A DNA stretch of 33,906 nt from an uncultured Lachnospiraceae bacterium (GTDB taxonomy: Bacteria > Bacillota > Clostridia > Lachnospirales > Lachnospiraceae). The number at the start of each line of letters is the position of its first letter. Within the stretch, counting starts at the first letter, position 1. The stretch covers positions 1 to 33,906 of the forward strand of contig CAJTVL010000043.1 in NCBI GenBank assembly GCA_910579425.1. Direction: 5' to 3'. Position numbers and translations under genes: made by a program. Under the pieces are notes generated by a model, which did no database searches, had not been told where the DNA came from, and was given only the letters and a program-made list of their open reading frames with translations. Positions 31,889 through 33,906 of the stretch are shown here, in pieces.

Positions 31889-31916
31889 ATTCCCCGCAGC
31901 TTTGCTGCAGGGGAAT
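31889..31916 (+). repeat. ATTCCCCGCAGC hairpin element
   Basis: ATTCCCCGCAGC (31889-31900) pairs with GCTGC-A-GGGGAAT (31904-31916), with a TTT loop and one bulged A. No T run follows (CTATTATC). The GC-rich stem in AT-rich DNA looks like a dispersed hairpin repeat or an old terminator. Confidence 0.6.
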
Positions 31917-31986
31917 CTATTATCACAGAGTATATCAGTGCAGCGGGGAAACAGAGATTCAGAGAATACGATAAAAAAGGGAATTG

Positions 31987-32020
31987 TTGTATTTTAAAAA
32001 GGAAACAGATATACTATAAT
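31987..32020 (+). promoter_or_regulatory. Promoter of the AAA-ATPase-like gene
   Basis: TTGTAT (31987-31992) and TATACT (32010-32015) are 17 bases apart. An overlapping TATAAT lies at 32015-32020. Confidence 0.55.
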
Positions 32021-32095
32021 GAAAGGGAAAAACTTGGGATGAAGAGTTAACGGGTGGTAAGGAACTGTCTTGGAAAAGACAGAAGGAGAGAATAT

Positions 32096-33812
32096 ATGGC
32101 AAGGGCGGTTGGCATAGGAAATCAGGATTTTGAAAAAATCAGAGTCAATAACATTTTCTATGTGGATAAAACGATATTTATCAAAGAGTGGTGGGAGAGC
32201 ATGGACAGCGTTACGCTGATTACCCGCCCACGGCGTTTTGGGAAAACGTTGAATATGAGTATGCTGGAAAAATTTTTTTTCCGTTAACTGTGCTGACCGT
32301 GGAGATTTATTTGAGGGGCTTTCCATATGGCGGGAAGAAAAATACCGTGAACTCCAGGGAACTTATCCGGTTCTGTTTATCAGTTTCGCGGATGTAAAAG
32401 AAAATTCCTTTATACAGGCACGGAAAAAAATGTGTCGGATCATCAAGGAACTTTACAGACAAAATTTATTTCTGTTGGAAGGAGATTTGCTGGAGGCTGG
32501 GGAGAAAGATGATTTTATAAAAGTGTCAATTGACATGGAGGACAGTGAAGCAGCCTATGCCTTAAAAGCATTATCTAAGTATCTGGAACGTTATTATCAG
32601 AAAAAGGTGATCATTCTTTTGGACGAATATGATACGCCTATGCAGGAAGCATACATGAATGGATACTGGAATGAAATGGCCGCCTTTACGAGAAGCCTGT
32701 TTAATTCTACCTTTAAAACAAACCCTTATCTGGAACGCGCTATTATGACAGGGATTACCAGAGTCAGCAAAGAATCGATTTTTTCTGATTTGAATAATTT
32801 GAAAGTGGTAACTACAACTTCCAATAAATATGCGGACTGTTTTGGCTTTACGGAGAAAGAAGTGTTCGATGCACTGGATGAATTTGGATTGTCTGACAGA
32901 AAACAGCAGGTAAAAGACTGGTATGACGGTTTTTCTTTTGGAAAAGTAACAGATATCTACAATCCCTGGTCTATCATTAATTTTTTGGATGATGGAAGGA
33001 TAGGTATCTATTGGGCGAATTCAAGCAGTAACAGTCTGGTAAGCAGGCTGGTTCGCGAGGGAAGTCCGGAAATCAAAATGGCGATGGAAGGATTGCTGCG
33101 GGGAGAAGTTTTTAGTACGGCGTTGGATGAGCAGATTGTATTTAACCAATTGGAGCAGGGGGACGATGCAATATGGAGCCTTTTGCTCACAAGCGGATAT
33201 TTGAGGATGGTGTATTATGAGTTTAATGTCATACGTGGAAAAGCTGAGTTCGGTCTAAAGTTGACCAACAGAGAAGTCCAGGTGATGTTTGAGCGGATGA
33301 TAGAAGGGTGGTTTGAAGGGTGCCGCAGGGTCAATAATGCTTTTTTGCAGGCGTTGATGGCGGATGATGTAAAGGGAATGAATATTTATATGAATAAAGT
33401 TGCCTTACAGACTTTCAGCTATTTTGATACTGGAAAGGGCCCATCGGAAGAGGAACCGGAACGGTTCTATCATGGATTTGTGTTAGGTATGATGGTGGAA
33501 CTTGCTGACCGATACGTGATTACGTCGAACAGGGAGAGTGGTTTTGGCAGATATGACGTGATATTGGAGCCGCAGATTATGGCAGGGGTAACGAACAGTA
33601 AGGCGTTTCATGCGATTATTATTGAATTTAAGGTGCAGGATGAGGATGAAAGGAACCTGTCCGATACGCTGCAGGAGGCACTTCGGCAAATAGAAGAAAA
33701 GGAGTATCAGGCGAATCTGGCTGCAAAAGGAATTCCGAAAGAGCAGATACGTAAGTACGGGTTTGCCTTCTGTGGGAAGAAAGTGTTGATTGGAGGATCC
33801 ATGCAGGGATAG
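32096..33812 (+). pseudogene. AAA-ATPase-like / PD-(D/E)XK nuclease superfamily protein, frameshifted
   Basis: ATG at 32096 follows AAGGAG. The first part (GIGNQDFEKIRVNNIFYVDK and LITRPRRFGKTLNMSMLEKF, P-loop about residues 44-51) runs into a stop at 32285-32287. The rest continues one frame over and is open to 33812: after repair SVNCADRGDLFEGLSIWREE, then VIILLDEYDTPMQEAY (Walker-B-like), GITRVSKESIFSDLNNL, WYDGFSFG, and a C-terminal nuclease fold with RYDVILEP and IIIEFKVQ (D...E-x-K). Removing one T from the T8 run at 32273-32280 restores a 571-residue protein of the AAA-ATPase-like (DUF1703) plus PD-(D/E)XK family. Such genes are abundant, often mobile-looking and of unknown role in gut Clostridia and Bacteroidetes. 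The longest intact piece starts with ATG at 32430 and lacks the P-loop. Confidence 0.85.
32273..32280 (+). other. T8 homopolymer frameshift site
   Basis: Eight Ts give GAA AAA TTT TTT TTC CGT TAA. Seven would give GAA AAA TTT TTT TCC GTT AAC, matching the downstream frame (EKFFSVNC). Confidence 0.8.
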
Positions 33813-33906
33813 GGACATGCATAATGGAAACAGAATAAAAATTGGGGATGAAACCCATTTCAAGCAGTTTGTGTATTTCTGAAATTTATTTAGCGCTGGT
33901 CTACTG

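Larger units (their letters stand above)
31747..32095 (+). other. Intergenic region with hairpin and promoter before the AAA-like gene
   Basis: About 350 bases without a credible gene. It contains a strong hairpin at 31889-31916, a promoter at 31987-32020 and AAGGAG at 32082-32087, 8 bases before the next start. Confidence 0.55.

Noticed and set aside
1..33906. CRISPR array, tRNA, rRNA or insertion-sequence transposase
   Set aside because: No regularly spaced repeats, tRNA-like cloverleaf, rRNA segment or intact IS with terminal repeats was recognised on reading; the Rpn gene is the only transposase-like gene.

Overview
The window looks like chromosome from a gut Firmicute, most likely a Lachnospiraceae-type Clostridia. 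Grounds are strong AGGAGG ribosome-binding sites, sigma-A type promoters, roughly 50% GC operons with AT-rich intergenic DNA, an LplA/LplB/YtcP-type ABC importer without its own ATPase, a Paenibacillus/Clostridia-style membrane-bound AraC regulator, and secreted M60-like and cohesin/dockerin proteins. This is inferred from protein style; no marker gene is present.

Layout. (1) 1-800: remnant hicAB toxin-antitoxin locus. Promoter, twin palindromic operator and antitoxin HicB are intact, but HicA has lost its catalytic half. (2) 1.1-8.3 kb: a secreted 1892-residue M60-like (enhancin/mucinase-type) metallopeptidase carrying a dockerin-like domain, followed by a membrane-anchored protein with a cohesin-like domain. 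Together they look like a two-gene surface assembly for host glycoprotein attack. (3) 8.3-8.5 kb: a fossil fragment of a metallo-beta-lactamase-fold hydrolase. (4) 8.5-19.2 kb: a divergent AraC regulator and a putative five-gene operon: GH2 beta-galactosidase, GH63/MGH1-like glycosidase (broken by a one-base frameshift at a C5 run), KdgF-like cupin, NifU-like protein and GH38 alpha-mannosidase. None of these glycosidases has a signal peptide, so they should act on imported oligosaccharides. (5) 19.2-22.7 kb: MgtC-family membrane protein on the minus strand, then an OPA-like MFS transporter and a PHP-domain phosphoesterase. (6) 23.0-29.2 kb: membrane-spanning AraC regulator and its probable target, a three-gene carbohydrate ABC importer (lipoprotein binding protein plus two permeases). 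(7) 29.4-33.9 kb: accessory DNA with an Rpn-family PD-(D/E)XK nuclease, a short MBL-fold protein ending on its own terminator, and an AAA-ATPase-like/PD-(D/E)XK protein broken by a one-base frameshift at a T8 run.

How the parts fit (inference). The M60 peptidase, held at the membrane through cohesin-dockerin pairing, would open up glycoproteins. The ABC importer would take up released oligosaccharides, and the cytoplasmic GH2, GH63-like and GH38 enzymes would strip galactose and mannose. The enzyme mix suits N-glycan or mucin-type glycans better than plant polymers. A TTTTTGTC motif occurs at the promoters of the ABC operon (twice), the MFS gene and, inverted, the M60 gene, hinting at a shared regulator. 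The locus is flanked on both sides by selfish or decayed elements, and two of its genes are interrupted at homopolymers.
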